In this document: piece after piece, positions 35,187 to 44,866 of the stretch
Numbering within the stretch: position 1 is the stretch's first letter
Layout of the letters: each line of letters begins with the position of its first letter
From: an uncultured Bacteroidia bacterium
GTDB taxonomy: Bacteria; Bacteroidota; Bacteroidia; Bacteroidales; Prolixibacteraceae
Assembly: GCA_903918045.1 (NCBI GenBank)
Contig: CAIXCY010000230.1
Location: 1 to 64,000 of the forward strand
DNA length: 64,000 nt
Direction: 5' to 3'
Made by a program: the position numbers and the translations under genes
The notes under the pieces: generated by a model
Seen by the model: the letters and a program-made list of their open reading frames with translations, nothing else
Database searches by the model: none
Told to the model about the DNA's origin: nothing

Positions 35187-36983
35187 ATGAAACTAGTCAA
35201 ACCACAGGATTTACTGAAGGTAAGTCCTTATATGCATTACCTCGGAGGAGAATATTTTGCCCGTTTACTCATGCATCTGTTACAATTTAACCAAATTAAT
35301 AAATTATACGATAACATCTGTGATAAAAAGGGGATTGAATCAATTGATGGTATTTTGAAGTATCTGAATGTGACCCTTGAATTTGATGAAAAGGATCTTA
35401 AAAAGCTTCCGGCAAACGGAAGTTTTATTACGGTTTCAAATCATCCCTATGGTGGAATTGACGGTATATTGCTAATCAAATTGCTCTCCCTGGTGAGGCC
35501 GGATCATAAGGTAATCGCCAATTTTCTCCTCAAGAAGGTAGAACCCATTTCGGATTATTTCCTTGCTGTCAATCCATTTGAAAATCAGCCTAATGCACCA
35601 TCAAGCATCGGTGGTCTAAAAACTGCCCTCGATCACCTGAACAATGGAGGAGTTTTAAGTTTTTTCCCTGCAGGAGAAGTTTCCACCAGTTATACCTCTA
35701 AAAATATTACTGACCGTGAATGGCTGATCTCGGCTCTTCGTTTCATTAAAAAGGCTCATGTTCCTATTGTTCCGATCTATTTTCATGGGAGTAACAGTCG
35801 CCTGTTTCATCTTCTTGGCCGGATTCACCCCTCATTACGAACTGCAAAGCTCCCTTCCGAGGTATTAAATAAAAAAAACAAGACAATTAAAATCAGGATC
35901 GGGAGCCCGATTTCGGTGAAGGAACAGGACAAATTTGCCGATGTACACCAGCTTGGACGATATCTGCGCTCAAAGACCTACTGCCTCGATTCTGAAATAG
36001 AGGTTAAACCGTTTTTTGATTACTCGTTAAAAAGCCAACCCTTACCTCAGCAGGTTGTTGATCCTCAACCCCGGAATGAGATTGTTAGTGAAATAGATAA
36101 TCTGCGTACAGACCATCATCTTTTCACGATAAAGAATTACGCGGTTTTTTGTGCTCCGTCGAGCCAGATTCCGGTCATTATGAATGAGCTCGGGCGCCTG
36201 CGTGAAATCACCTTTCGCGAAGTTGGAGAGGGTACAAATCAACCGACCGACATTGACGAGTTTGACCTCTACTACGACCAGCTTATTATCTGGGATAATG
36301 AAGGGGAGCATATTGTAGGAGGCTACCGGATCGGAAAAGGAAATGAAATCTATGAGCAATTCGGCATCAAAGGTTTTTATACCCAGAGCCTGTTTAAGAT
36401 GAAGAGTGGGTTCGAGGAAACTTTAAAACAATCACTTGAACTTGGTCGCTCATTTATTGTAAAGGAATATCAACGAAAACCTCTTCCACTATTTTTACTT
36501 TGGAAAGGGATTCTCTACTTCTTATTGAAGAATCCGGAATATCGTTATTTAATCGGACCGGTAAGTATCAGCAATACCTATTCGGGGATTTCAAAGGAGT
36601 TGATTATTAGATACATAATGGCCAATTTCTTCGACTATAAAAGGGCTGCCTTTGTGAAACCCCGAAACAGGTTCAAGGTAACTACCGATGACCAGCACCT
36701 GAATACGGCTCTTGAAAATATGACTGCAGATTTACACTCGCTGGATAAGTTTATTGGTGACATCGATCAGTACAATAATGGGCTTCCTGTTCTTCTGAAA
36801 AAATATCTGGGGTTGAATGCAAAAATTGTGGCGTTTAATGTTGATCCTAAATTTAATGATTGTATCGATGGATTATTGGTACTGGATATATTTGATGTTC
36901 CAAAACCGACAATTGAATCATTGCTTAAGGAGTTAAATGATACCGGCTTGCTTGCAAGATTATTTTCGGTTACCGAATCATAG
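35187..36983 (+). CDS. Fused lipid acyltransferases (OlsF-like: PlsC domain plus GNAT-type domain)
   Basis: A 598-residue probable amino-lipid synthase. The first 280 or so residues are a glycerolipid-type O-acyltransferase with N-H-P-Y-G-G-I-D-G (His 86, Asp 92; spacing H-X5-D, not the usual H-X4-D) and F-F-P-A-G-E. Residues about 320-500 match the OlsB-type N-acyltransferase domain (R-E-I-T-F-R, D-E-F-D-x-Y-Y-D-Q-L, I-V-G-G-Y-R). Such fusions make ornithine lipids in Serratia and Flavobacterium, and the paired Bacteroides enzymes make glycine lipids. The amino acid used here is not known. It stands alone, divergent from ygiQ. Confidence 0.85.
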   Translation: MKLVKPQDLLKVSPYMHYLGGEYFARLLMHLLQFNQINKLYDNICDKKGIESIDGILKYLNVTLEFDEKDLKKLPANGSFITVSNHPYGGIDGILLIKLLSLVRPDHKVIANFLLKKVEPISDYFLAVNPFENQPNAPSSIGGLKTALDHLNNGGVLSFFPAGEVSTSYTSKNITDREWLISALRFIKKAHVPIVPIYFHGSNSRLFHLLGRIHPSLRTAKLPSEVLNKKNKTIKIRIGSPISVKEQDKFADVHQLGRYLRSKTYCLDSEIEVKPFFDYSLKSQPLPQQVVDPQPRNEIVSEIDNLRTDHHLFTIKNYAVFCAPSSQIPVIMNELGRLREITFREVGEGTNQPTDIDEFDLYYDQLIIWDNEGEHIVGGYRIGKGNEIYEQFGIKGFYTQSLFKMKSGFEETLKQSLELGRSFIVKEYQRKPLPLFLLWKGILYFLLKNPEYRYLIGPVSISNTYSGISKELIIRYIMANFFDYKRAAFVKPRNRFKVTTDDQHLNTALENMTADLHSLDKFIGDIDQYNNGLPVLLKKYLGLNAKIVAFNVDPKFNDCIDGLLVLDIFDVPKPTIESLLKELNDTGLLARLFSVTES

Positions 36984-37062
36984 TACCCGGCGATTGATGC
37001 CTGAACACTGGCAGATAACCACCGGAGTATAGCTGTTTGCAGGATCTGTGAAGCAGAATAAT

Positions 37063-39918
37063 TCAGTTTGTATTCATCATAACTTCATTAAGGTTTGCAT
37101 CCACATCCAGTCCCATCTTCTTACGCAAGCGATACCGGTGGTTTTCAAGTCCGCGCACAGAAATCCCAAGCAAAGGAGCTATTTCTTTGGAAGATAGGTT
37201 CATACGTAGGTAGGCGCAGAGTCTAAGGTCGTGAGGGGTAAGTTTTGGATGACCTGCTTTGAGTTTTTTAATAAACTCTTCATGTGCCCTCTCGAAATTG
37301 GTCTCAAAGGTTTTCCAGTCATCATGGCTTGCAATATTTTCATCGATCTTTTTTACCAACTGAAGATAGTATTTATCCGGAAAGCGTGATTCCAATTGGT
37401 TCTTCTGTAATTTTAAATCCCGTTTTAAATCAATAAGGAATTCATTTTTTTTGATGATTAGCATTGTTGAATTGGCCAGCTCCTGGCTTTTAAATGAGAT
37501 CTCATCCTGTAGTTTTTCGTTTCTTAGGCGGATAAGTTCTTTTTCTTTGTCACCCCTTTTTCGTTGTTCTTTGCGGCGTGTCAGGATGATCACCCTTCTT
37601 CGGAAGGACCAAAGGAGAATACCAATAATGAGGGAATATCCAAGTTTTGCCCAGGTGCTCTGATATAACGGAGGGAGAATAACCAGTTTGATCTCGTTAG
37701 TTTTACTCTCAGAACCCCAGGGATCGATTGCTTTCACATGCAAGGTATAGGATCCCTCGGGGAGTCGTTCGAACTTAAAGACCGGAAGTGTAACCGGTTG
37801 CCGCCAACCCGGATCAATCCCTTCAAGGTAAGCCTGAAAAACAATCTTGTCGGTAGTGAAAAGCGGGAATGAAAATTTTATCTGGGCATTACTCTGGTTA
37901 AACTTTAAAATATATTTTGAAACGTTCGGAGAGAGCGTATCGATGTGTCCGCGCTGATCAACAGAGAGAAATTCTGTTAAGGTCAGGTATTTATCCTTAA
38001 TCAATGTTTCACATTCCGGCTGACTTGCATTTAACATTGCATATCCGTTTTCCAGGCAAAGGATTGATTGATTCTCAGAGATAGGGGTAATGTTTTCGAA
38101 ATTCTCAATCACCTGGTTCAGGAAAAGTGTTGATGGATAAGCCTTTATTAGCCGGACAGTATTGTCATCGATCTGAAATAAACCGATTGATTCGTTGGTC
38201 ACAAACCAATAGTGGTGATTTGGGGCAGCAAAAATCCGGTGTGTAGCTGCGAAATTCCCAAGTTGTCTGTTCAGGATATGGTATTCAACAATTGAATCTT
38301 TTAATTCATCATATGTAAACAGTTTCTCACCTGTGGTAAAAACGATCCGTTCTTCAACCTTAAAGGGATGAATACCGTGATCCTTTTTAAAAGTGGAATT
38401 TTCGCCATAGTAGGTAGTGTGAATAACTTCATCCCTCTTTTCGGAAAGTTTCAGGCGATATATCCCGCGGTGCATGTGACCCGCCCATATATTTCCATAA
38501 AGATCGACCTCGATAAATTGAATCAGATCGTTGAAATTCCGGAGGTTTTTAGACCACCGTGGCTCATTCCCTGTAAAATCGAGTGAAACGATGTCGGAAT
38601 AGGTTGATTGAAGCAGGAAGCCTGGCATCTTTATGTCGGGCGTAATTGCAAAGACTCCATTCACATTCGATATTTTTTTAAGTCCCTGTTCTGTGACGAC
38701 AAAGGTTCCGTTATTAAGTCCGGCAAGAAGTTTTCCTTTAAAAATAGTACAACTCCAGACTTGTCCTTCCGATTGAGGGATTATTTTGAATTTCTCATCC
38801 GCTTCATCAACATTTTTTGAGTAAAGCCCCTGGTTGGTTCCAAGATACATTCTGTTGTCGAGTATTGCAGCTGAGTAGACTGCACCAATATCCTTTACCG
38901 GATGCAATTCGAAAGACCCTTTATCCCGAAAGGTGATAAAATCAATCCCTTTGTCCAGGGCCTGCCAGATATTGAGGTTTTTATCAATCGCAAGGCCGAG
39001 CACCGTATTATTTTGCAACCCATTTTGGGAATTGAGCTTAAAGATCATTTTCCCTTTGTTGTTAAACGCAATAATCCCATCGAGGTGTGTTCCGATGACA
39101 ATATTTCCGTTTGGGTATCGGGCAGCCTGATTCACTTTATTCCTTATAAAATAGTTATTCCATTCAGGATAGAGCATATTATAATGCTGGCCATCATAAC
39201 TGAATATACCATCTGAGAATGTTCCGATAACCATTTTCATTTGCTCATCGCGAAAGAAAAATCTGATTTGTTTCTGATTAAAGAACGATCCTGTGAGATA
39301 AGGTTTTAATTGATTGTTTTCAAGAGAATAAAGCCCATCGGCCTGATCAATGATGATCTTTCCGCCAATCTGGTACATGGTATTGGAGAAGGTGTGCCGG
39401 ATTGGAATAATTTGTGTGCCATCCCACACCATCATCTGCCCGAATGAGTGAAAGTATACCTTATCTCCTAAAGGAATAATCTGCCAGAACTCAACATTGG
39501 AAATGAAATTCTTTTCTGCAAATGCCTTAAGCGATATATAGTGCAGGGTTCCGGACTTTTGGCGTTCCCAGTAGCCCAATTCCCGGTAGCCGCTTGTATA
39601 AATCCGGTTGTTGGGTCCCACCGCCACGCATCGGATTACATTTCCTTTAGGAGAAGGATAAAGTTTCCATGATATACCATTAAACTCAAGAAGCCCTTTA
39701 TTATTTGCAAAATAGACATTTCCAACAGAGTCTTCAGCAACAGACCAATTTTGGTTATCTGCTTTATAATCCGCTTTTGAAAAATTTTTAACTACCGGAT
39801 TTTCATATTCTGCACCCCGGAGTTGATTGCTAGTGACTATGAGCAAAAAGAAGAGGGCAATAGTGAAAAGGTTCGGATGAAGGTTTCTGTTCTTTATTAT
39901 TTTGTTGTTAACGATCAT
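37063..39918 (-). CDS. PUL regulator: reg_prop/Y_Y_Y sensor with transmembrane helix and LuxR-type HTH
   Basis: A 951-residue membrane-spanning regulator. A signal peptide or anchor lies at residues 15-36. Repeated beta-propeller segments (reg_prop, W-x-V-A-E-D-S-x-G-x-V-Y-F) occupy most of the periplasmic part. A Y_Y_Y domain follows at about 660-745 and a membrane helix at about 752-772. Then comes a long coiled coil (775-850) and a C-terminal LuxR/GerE-like helix-turn-helix (L-S-S-K-E-I-A-P-L-L-G-I-S). There is no histidine-kinase domain, so it is not a classical hybrid two-component system. It faces the SusC operon and is the obvious candidate sensor of the released sugar. Confidence 0.88.
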   Translation of the reverse strand: MIVNNKIIKNRNLHPNLFTIALFFLLIVTSNQLRGAEYENPVVKNFSKADYKADNQNWSVAEDSVGNVYFANNKGLLEFNGISWKLYPSPKGNVIRCVAVGPNNRIYTSGYRELGYWERQKSGTLHYISLKAFAEKNFISNVEFWQIIPLGDKVYFHSFGQMMVWDGTQIIPIRHTFSNTMYQIGGKIIIDQADGLYSLENNQLKPYLTGSFFNQKQIRFFFRDEQMKMVIGTFSDGIFSYDGQHYNMLYPEWNNYFIRNKVNQAARYPNGNIVIGTHLDGIIAFNNKGKMIFKLNSQNGLQNNTVLGLAIDKNLNIWQALDKGIDFITFRDKGSFELHPVKDIGAVYSAAILDNRMYLGTNQGLYSKNVDEADEKFKIIPQSEGQVWSCTIFKGKLLAGLNNGTFVVTEQGLKKISNVNGVFAITPDIKMPGFLLQSTYSDIVSLDFTGNEPRWSKNLRNFNDLIQFIEVDLYGNIWAGHMHRGIYRLKLSEKRDEVIHTTYYGENSTFKKDHGIHPFKVEERIVFTTGEKLFTYDELKDSIVEYHILNRQLGNFAATHRIFAAPNHHYWFVTNESIGLFQIDDNTVRLIKAYPSTLFLNQVIENFENITPISENQSILCLENGYAMLNASQPECETLIKDKYLTLTEFLSVDQRGHIDTLSPNVSKYILKFNQSNAQIKFSFPLFTTDKIVFQAYLEGIDPGWRQPVTLPVFKFERLPEGSYTLHVKAIDPWGSESKTNEIKLVILPPLYQSTWAKLGYSLIIGILLWSFRRRVIILTRRKEQRKRGDKEKELIRLRNEKLQDEISFKSQELANSTMLIIKKNEFLIDLKRDLKLQKNQLESRFPDKYYLQLVKKIDENIASHDDWKTFETNFERAHEEFIKKLKAGHPKLTPHDLRLCAYLRMNLSSKEIAPLLGISVRGLENHRYRLRKKMGLDVDANLNEVMMNTN

Positions 39919-40266
39919 TTCCGAAAAATTAACTTTTATTTAATCTTTTATTCAATAATTTATTTGTAAATTTAATAATAAAATGTTCATTAAGCAGAAA
40001 TTCTTGCCATAAATTCTGTATTTTATCATATTTTCAACTCACTTTCCAGAATTATATTTAAGGTATGGACCATTCAATAATCATATATGCTATTTTATAT
40101 ATGATTGAAATATAATAATATAATACAAATATATTATAGATGGTGTGGTAATTATGAGGTGTTTTAATTTGGAGAAAAGCGATGGAGTGACGGAAGTGTA
40201 TCCTTTTTCTCTCCATGGCTTCGATGCCGTTGTATCTTCGTTTCAAATATTTTAAAAATTTAACGT
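39919..40266. promoter_or_regulatory. Regulatory interval between the sensor and SusC
   Basis: AT-rich and without genes. A perfect 10-bp inverted repeat lies at 40079-40088 and 40097-40106 (arms AATCATATAT/ATATATGATT, 8-base loop). A -7-like TATCTTCG at 40233-40240 lies 27 bases before the SusC ATG. The palindrome could be the operator of the divergent regulator; this is inference. Confidence 0.45.
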
Positions 40267-43200
40267 ATGAAAAAACTAATCTTTCTGTTGAATCTATTTT
40301 TATCAGTTACTTTCCTTTATGCACAACAAGGCATTACGATATCGGGGAAAGTAAATAATGCTACAAATGGTGATCCCATCCCAGGGGTAACTATTGTTGT
40401 AAAAGGCACAACCACCGGTGTAATTACTGATTTCAACGGGAATTATTCCATTAAGGCGGCAGGCAGTAGTACGCTTGTTTTCAGTTTTGTTGGGATGACG
40501 ACCCAGGAAGTAAGCATTAACAATCGGGCGGTTATTAATGTGCAGTTAAAAGAGCAGGCAGTTGATGTCTCCGAGGTTGTTGTCGTTGGCTATGGTACTC
40601 AGAAGGTGAAAGACCTTACCTCATCCATAACAACGATAAAGTCAGATGAGTTGGTTAAAACTCCCACTGGACAGGCAATGCAGGCCTTACAGGGGAAGGT
40701 GGCAGGCGTACAGATTGTCAGTAGTGGTGCCCCTGGAGATTCACCGACAATCCGGGTTCGTGGGATTGGTTCCTATCCGGGAGCCGATAATGAAGCCCCA
40801 TTATACGTAGTTGACGGGATGTTTTTCAGCAATATTGATTTTCTGAACACATCGGATATCGCTTCTATTTCAGTCTTGAAGGATGCTTCTGCTGCTGCAA
40901 TCTATGGGGTAAGGGCGGCCAATGGAGTTGTCCTGATTGAAACCAAATCTGGCGGATTTAATAAAAAGACAGAGATCAATTACTCGGGCTACTATGGTTC
41001 ACAGGTTGGCCAAAACGTATTAAAAATGGCTAATTCCGAACAGTTTACAGCGATGGCTAATGAATCAGGTTCAGCGCCCGATGCAATGTTTGTTTTAAAT
41101 GCAATGCAGCGCTATGGCAGAAGCAGAATAAATCCCAATGTTCCGGATGTCAATACAGACTGGTACAAAGAGATCATGCGCCCGGCTGCGATTCAGAATC
41201 ATAGCCTTGACGTCTCTGGTGGAAACGAGAAGTCTTCCTATTATATTGGTACCAATTACTTCGCACAGGATGGTATCCTGAATATGAAGAATGATTACAC
41301 CCGTATGAATGTAAGTGCAAAACTTGATATTAAAGCCACAGACTGGCTGACAGTTGGCGGAAATATGAATTTCAGTAATGCATTAAAGAATAATGCCCAG
41401 TCGGCTGCATGGGAGCAGGCCTATTATGCCGTGCCAATCATGCCGGTATACGATAATTCGAATGCAGCGGCAAAGCCTATCGCTTTTTCCAATGCACAGG
41501 ATTTAGGATATCGAAGTGGTCAAAACCCCTTTATTCCTCTTACTTTCAGCAATGGGCAATTAAAAATCAGGAAATTAAATGCCAATTTTTATGCCAAGGT
41601 TGATCTGATTCCCAAGAAACTCAGTTTTAAATCAACCTATAATACTGCTTTTACTTCAATGGAAGAGCGCGATGTTAACTTACCTTATTTCATTGGAAAC
41701 AGTTTTCAGAATCCTAACGCCTCCATCAATAAAATTGCGACATCCTATTATGATCAGATCTGGGACAATGTATTGACATTTACCAATAACTATGGTGACC
41801 ACAATTTGACTTTGATGGCAGGAACATCTTACCGAGATGAGGCATATAATAAACTCTTTGCCGAGGGAATAAATTTTCCTACCGATCACCAACAGTCCTG
41901 GTACCTTAGCCAGTCTGGAAAAATTGTCGTGGCAGGAGTGGGAGACGATGGAGTTCATCAATATGGACTTTCCTATTTTGGACGTCTCTCCTATAACTAT
42001 AAAGAGAAATACCTTTTGTATGGTACCATGCGAGCCGATGGAAGTTCTAAATACCAGGAAAAATGGGGTTATTTTCCAACTGTCGGAGCCGGCTGGGTTC
42101 TCTCGGAAGAGGGTTTCTTAAAAGGGAATAACATAATTGATTTCCTAAAACTCCGCGGAAGCTGGGGAAAGTTGGGTAATGACAAAATCCAGGCTAGCGA
42201 TGGAGCTACAACAACAGTGCCTGCAACTGTCGCCATAAATGGTGTTCTGGTTTCAGGAACCACCACTTCAAGCACTTTCTCTTCACTTAAATGGGAAGTT
42301 ACGGAGGAGAAAAACATTGGTCTTACCGCCAAGTTGTTTAAAAGCAAGTTAAGTATCGATGCCGATTACTATATCCGTGATACAAAAAATGCAGCAATTA
42401 ATGTAACAATTCCTGCAGTGGGTGGCAGTATTATAAAAAATGTAGGAGTGATTCGGAACTCAGGATTTGAGCTTTCAGCAAACTGGAGTAATAAAATTTC
42501 AGACAAATTAAGCTACAACGTGGGAGCGAACATCTCTACATTAAAAAACGAAGTTCTGAATCTCTACGGGCAACCCTATATTGACGGTGGGCAGGCTGAA
42601 TTTAGGCAACGTTCGATAGTCGGACAACCGCTGCTGGCTTTCTTTGGACAAACCGTAACAGGTGTTTACCAGAATGCGGCTGAAATAGCAGCAGATCCGA
42701 TTGCAGTGGCAAACGGACTTGTGCCGGGTGATCTCAAATATAAGGATCAAAATAATGATAAAATAATTGATGATAAGGACCGCACGGTATTGGGATCCTA
42801 TTTCCCAACCACAATGTATGGTGCCAATATTGGAATTCAATATGTTGATTTTGAGTTTTCAGTCAATATGATGGGTCAGTCGGGAAACAAGATTTTGAAC
42901 CGCAAACGGGGTAATGTCCTATGGACTGCTGATGGAAACTGGGATGCAGATTTGGCCATCAATCGCTGGCATGGTGATGGAACTTCAAATAAGTACCCCT
43001 CCTCCTCAGGATTACGCAGGGCCTGGAACCAAAAAATGTCGACCTATTTTGTAGAGGATGGTTCCTTCTTTCGGGTTCAGAATGTCCAATTAGCTTATAA
43101 CATCAGGAAAAAAGAGTTGTTTGGTACGATGCTTCCAAATATGAGGGTTTCATTAACTGCTGAACGACCGTTGACAATGTTCAAGTACAACGGATTTAAC

Positions 43201-43281
43201 CCTGAAGTCGCTAACGGTGTTGATAGCCAAACCTATCCTATACCTGCTGTATATACGATTGGTCTGAATATCAATTTTTAA
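40267..43281 (+). CDS. SusC-like TonB-dependent outer-membrane transporter
   Basis: Imports oligosaccharides across the outer membrane with energy from TonB. The 1004 residues have a signal peptide ending F-L-Y-A-Q-Q, a carboxypeptidase-like regulatory domain (about 25-100; G-K-V-N-N-A-T-N-G-D-P-I-P-G-V), the TonB-box-like V-V-V-V-G-Y-G-T-Q, a plug (about 120-230; L-Q-G-K-V-A-G-V-Q-I then R-V-R-G-I-G-S) and a large barrel to the last aromatic strand. Paired with SusD 20 bases downstream, the standard layout. It is the first gene of the PUL operon. Confidence 0.96.
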   Translation: MKKLIFLLNLFLSVTFLYAQQGITISGKVNNATNGDPIPGVTIVVKGTTTGVITDFNGNYSIKAAGSSTLVFSFVGMTTQEVSINNRAVINVQLKEQAVDVSEVVVVGYGTQKVKDLTSSITTIKSDELVKTPTGQAMQALQGKVAGVQIVSSGAPGDSPTIRVRGIGSYPGADNEAPLYVVDGMFFSNIDFLNTSDIASISVLKDASAAAIYGVRAANGVVLIETKSGGFNKKTEINYSGYYGSQVGQNVLKMANSEQFTAMANESGSAPDAMFVLNAMQRYGRSRINPNVPDVNTDWYKEIMRPAAIQNHSLDVSGGNEKSSYYIGTNYFAQDGILNMKNDYTRMNVSAKLDIKATDWLTVGGNMNFSNALKNNAQSAAWEQAYYAVPIMPVYDNSNAAAKPIAFSNAQDLGYRSGQNPFIPLTFSNGQLKIRKLNANFYAKVDLIPKKLSFKSTYNTAFTSMEERDVNLPYFIGNSFQNPNASINKIATSYYDQIWDNVLTFTNNYGDHNLTLMAGTSYRDEAYNKLFAEGINFPTDHQQSWYLSQSGKIVVAGVGDDGVHQYGLSYFGRLSYNYKEKYLLYGTMRADGSSKYQEKWGYFPTVGAGWVLSEEGFLKGNNIIDFLKLRGSWGKLGNDKIQASDGATTTVPATVAINGVLVSGTTTSSTFSSLKWEVTEEKNIGLTAKLFKSKLSIDADYYIRDTKNAAINVTIPAVGGSIIKNVGVIRNSGFELSANWSNKISDKLSYNVGANISTLKNEVLNLYGQPYIDGGQAEFRQRSIVGQPLLAFFGQTVTGVYQNAAEIAADPIAVANGLVPGDLKYKDQNNDKIIDDKDRTVLGSYFPTTMYGANIGIQYVDFEFSVNMMGQSGNKILNRKRGNVLWTADGNWDADLAINRWHGDGTSNKYPSSSGLRRAWNQKMSTYFVEDGSFFRVQNVQLAYNIRKKELFGTMLPNMRVSLTAERPLTMFKYNGFNPEVANGVDSQTYPIPAVYTIGLNINF

Positions 43282-43301
43282 TATTTTTAAAAGCTATAAT
43301 T

Positions 43302-44834
43302 ATGAAACTGATACTCAAATATATCAAGTTGTCCTTGTTTATAATCGCATTACTTGGAGCAACAGCATGTCAAAAACGACTGGATGAACTTGCAGAAAAT
43401 AAATCCTTTACGTCACAAACGGATTATACAATATCAACAAATATGGATCTGCCATTAAAGGGTCTGTATTCCGTGATGTATAATTTTTCATGGGAAAATT
43501 TCCCTCTAATCTCAGTCAGGGGTGATGATGTAAATGCAGGTGGTCTTGGTGATCAGCCTGTACTTGCCGCCGAAGACTTGTACAATTACGACAAAGGTTC
43601 GTGGATGGCGAATTCAGTCTGGCAGAATTTATATCACAATGTTTTTGTTGCCCATTCTGCAATGGAACAAACTGTTTTATACCAGAAGAATGCTTCAAAC
43701 AAGGGACTTGGTGACCAGTATATTGCCGAAGCAAAAGTATTCAGGGCCTGGTCGCTGCTTATCCTTTCAAGAGTCTGGGGACCAGTGTTTCTCCCAACCA
43801 GCTCCGATCCGTCCGGATTACTCGTCGCTCAATTATCTACCAAAGATGAGGTTATGAAACATATCTCGGCCCAGATGGATGAGGCAATACCGTTGCTGCC
43901 CGATTTGCATCCTAACCAGCGAAGTGATATCCGTGGTGGAATTACCAAATACACCGCCCTTGCTATTAAGGCTCTTGCAAATCTTGAACTTAAAAATTAT
44001 CAGGTCGTTGCAGATGTTTCTGGTCAAATCATCGCCTCAGGTAAATTTTCTCTGGAGAGCGACTATTATAACCTCTTCAAATTAAAGGGGAAGTTAAATA
44101 ATGAGAACCTGTTTGAGTTTCAATATTCAGACTTTGGTCAGGGATCGGGAGATGCCATAAGTTACCTCTATGCTTTTTTTGGTCCGCAGGGCTGGACGCC
44201 AAAGGTTACCGGTGCAGGTGATGGCTGGGGGTTCTGGGAACCAAGTATGAAGTATGTTAAATTTATGCTTGACAGGGGAGAAACAACCCGTCTTGAGACA
44301 AGTGTATTGTTTACGAACCGGGGTATTCAGGAGATCCAGAAAGATGCCAAATACGCCACACTCCCTTCATGGATTTCAAACACTACAAGGTCTGGTGACC
44401 GGATTAATGATTTTGCACGGGAGATGTTTGCAAGTGGAAAACACTATTTGCCTTCAGATCTGCTTACTCCCGGACGTACCGATTATGGCACAAACAAAAA
44501 CTTTACAGTCATTCGTTATTCTGAAATATTGCTCATGTACGCCGAAGCGTTAACCCAAGGGGCCACCGGTACAGCAGGTACTGCAGATGCCGCTGTTAAC
44601 CTGGTCAGAAACAGAGCCGGCCTTCCAGCAATTTCAGGAGTAAACACTCAGACAGTTATGGACGAGAAATTTGCAGAATTGGCTATGGAGTGGGGAATCC
44701 GCTTTTATGATATGGTAAGGCTTGGAAAATCTGCTGAATTAAGCTATGATGGGAGAACCTTTACCGCTGACAAAGCATTTTTACCTTATCCTCAGAATCA
44801 GGTTGACCAATTACCTGGTCTGAAAGGCAAATAA
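43302..44834 (+). CDS. SusD-like glycan-binding lipoprotein
   Basis: Surface partner of SusC that captures the glycan. The 510 residues have a lipoprotein signal with lipid Cys 23 (G-A-T-A-C). The N-terminal part has the usual helical TPR-like region with I-A-E-A-K-V-F-R-A-W-S, and the C-terminal part has R-Y-S-E-I-L-L-M-Y-A-E-A-L and the final R-L-G-K segment typical of SusD_RagB. The gene is complete and lies 20 bases after susC. Confidence 0.96.
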   Translation: MKLILKYIKLSLFIIALLGATACQKRLDELAENKSFTSQTDYTISTNMDLPLKGLYSVMYNFSWENFPLISVRGDDVNAGGLGDQPVLAAEDLYNYDKGSWMANSVWQNLYHNVFVAHSAMEQTVLYQKNASNKGLGDQYIAEAKVFRAWSLLILSRVWGPVFLPTSSDPSGLLVAQLSTKDEVMKHISAQMDEAIPLLPDLHPNQRSDIRGGITKYTALAIKALANLELKNYQVVADVSGQIIASGKFSLESDYYNLFKLKGKLNNENLFEFQYSDFGQGSGDAISYLYAFFGPQGWTPKVTGAGDGWGFWEPSMKYVKFMLDRGETTRLETSVLFTNRGIQEIQKDAKYATLPSWISNTTRSGDRINDFAREMFASGKHYLPSDLLTPGRTDYGTNKNFTVIRYSEILLMYAEALTQGATGTAGTADAAVNLVRNRAGLPAISGVNTQTVMDEKFAELAMEWGIRFYDMVRLGKSAELSYDGRTFTADKAFLPYPQNQVDQLPGLKGK

Positions 44835-44866
44835 TCCAAAGTACTGATCATTAAAATGAAAAGAAT

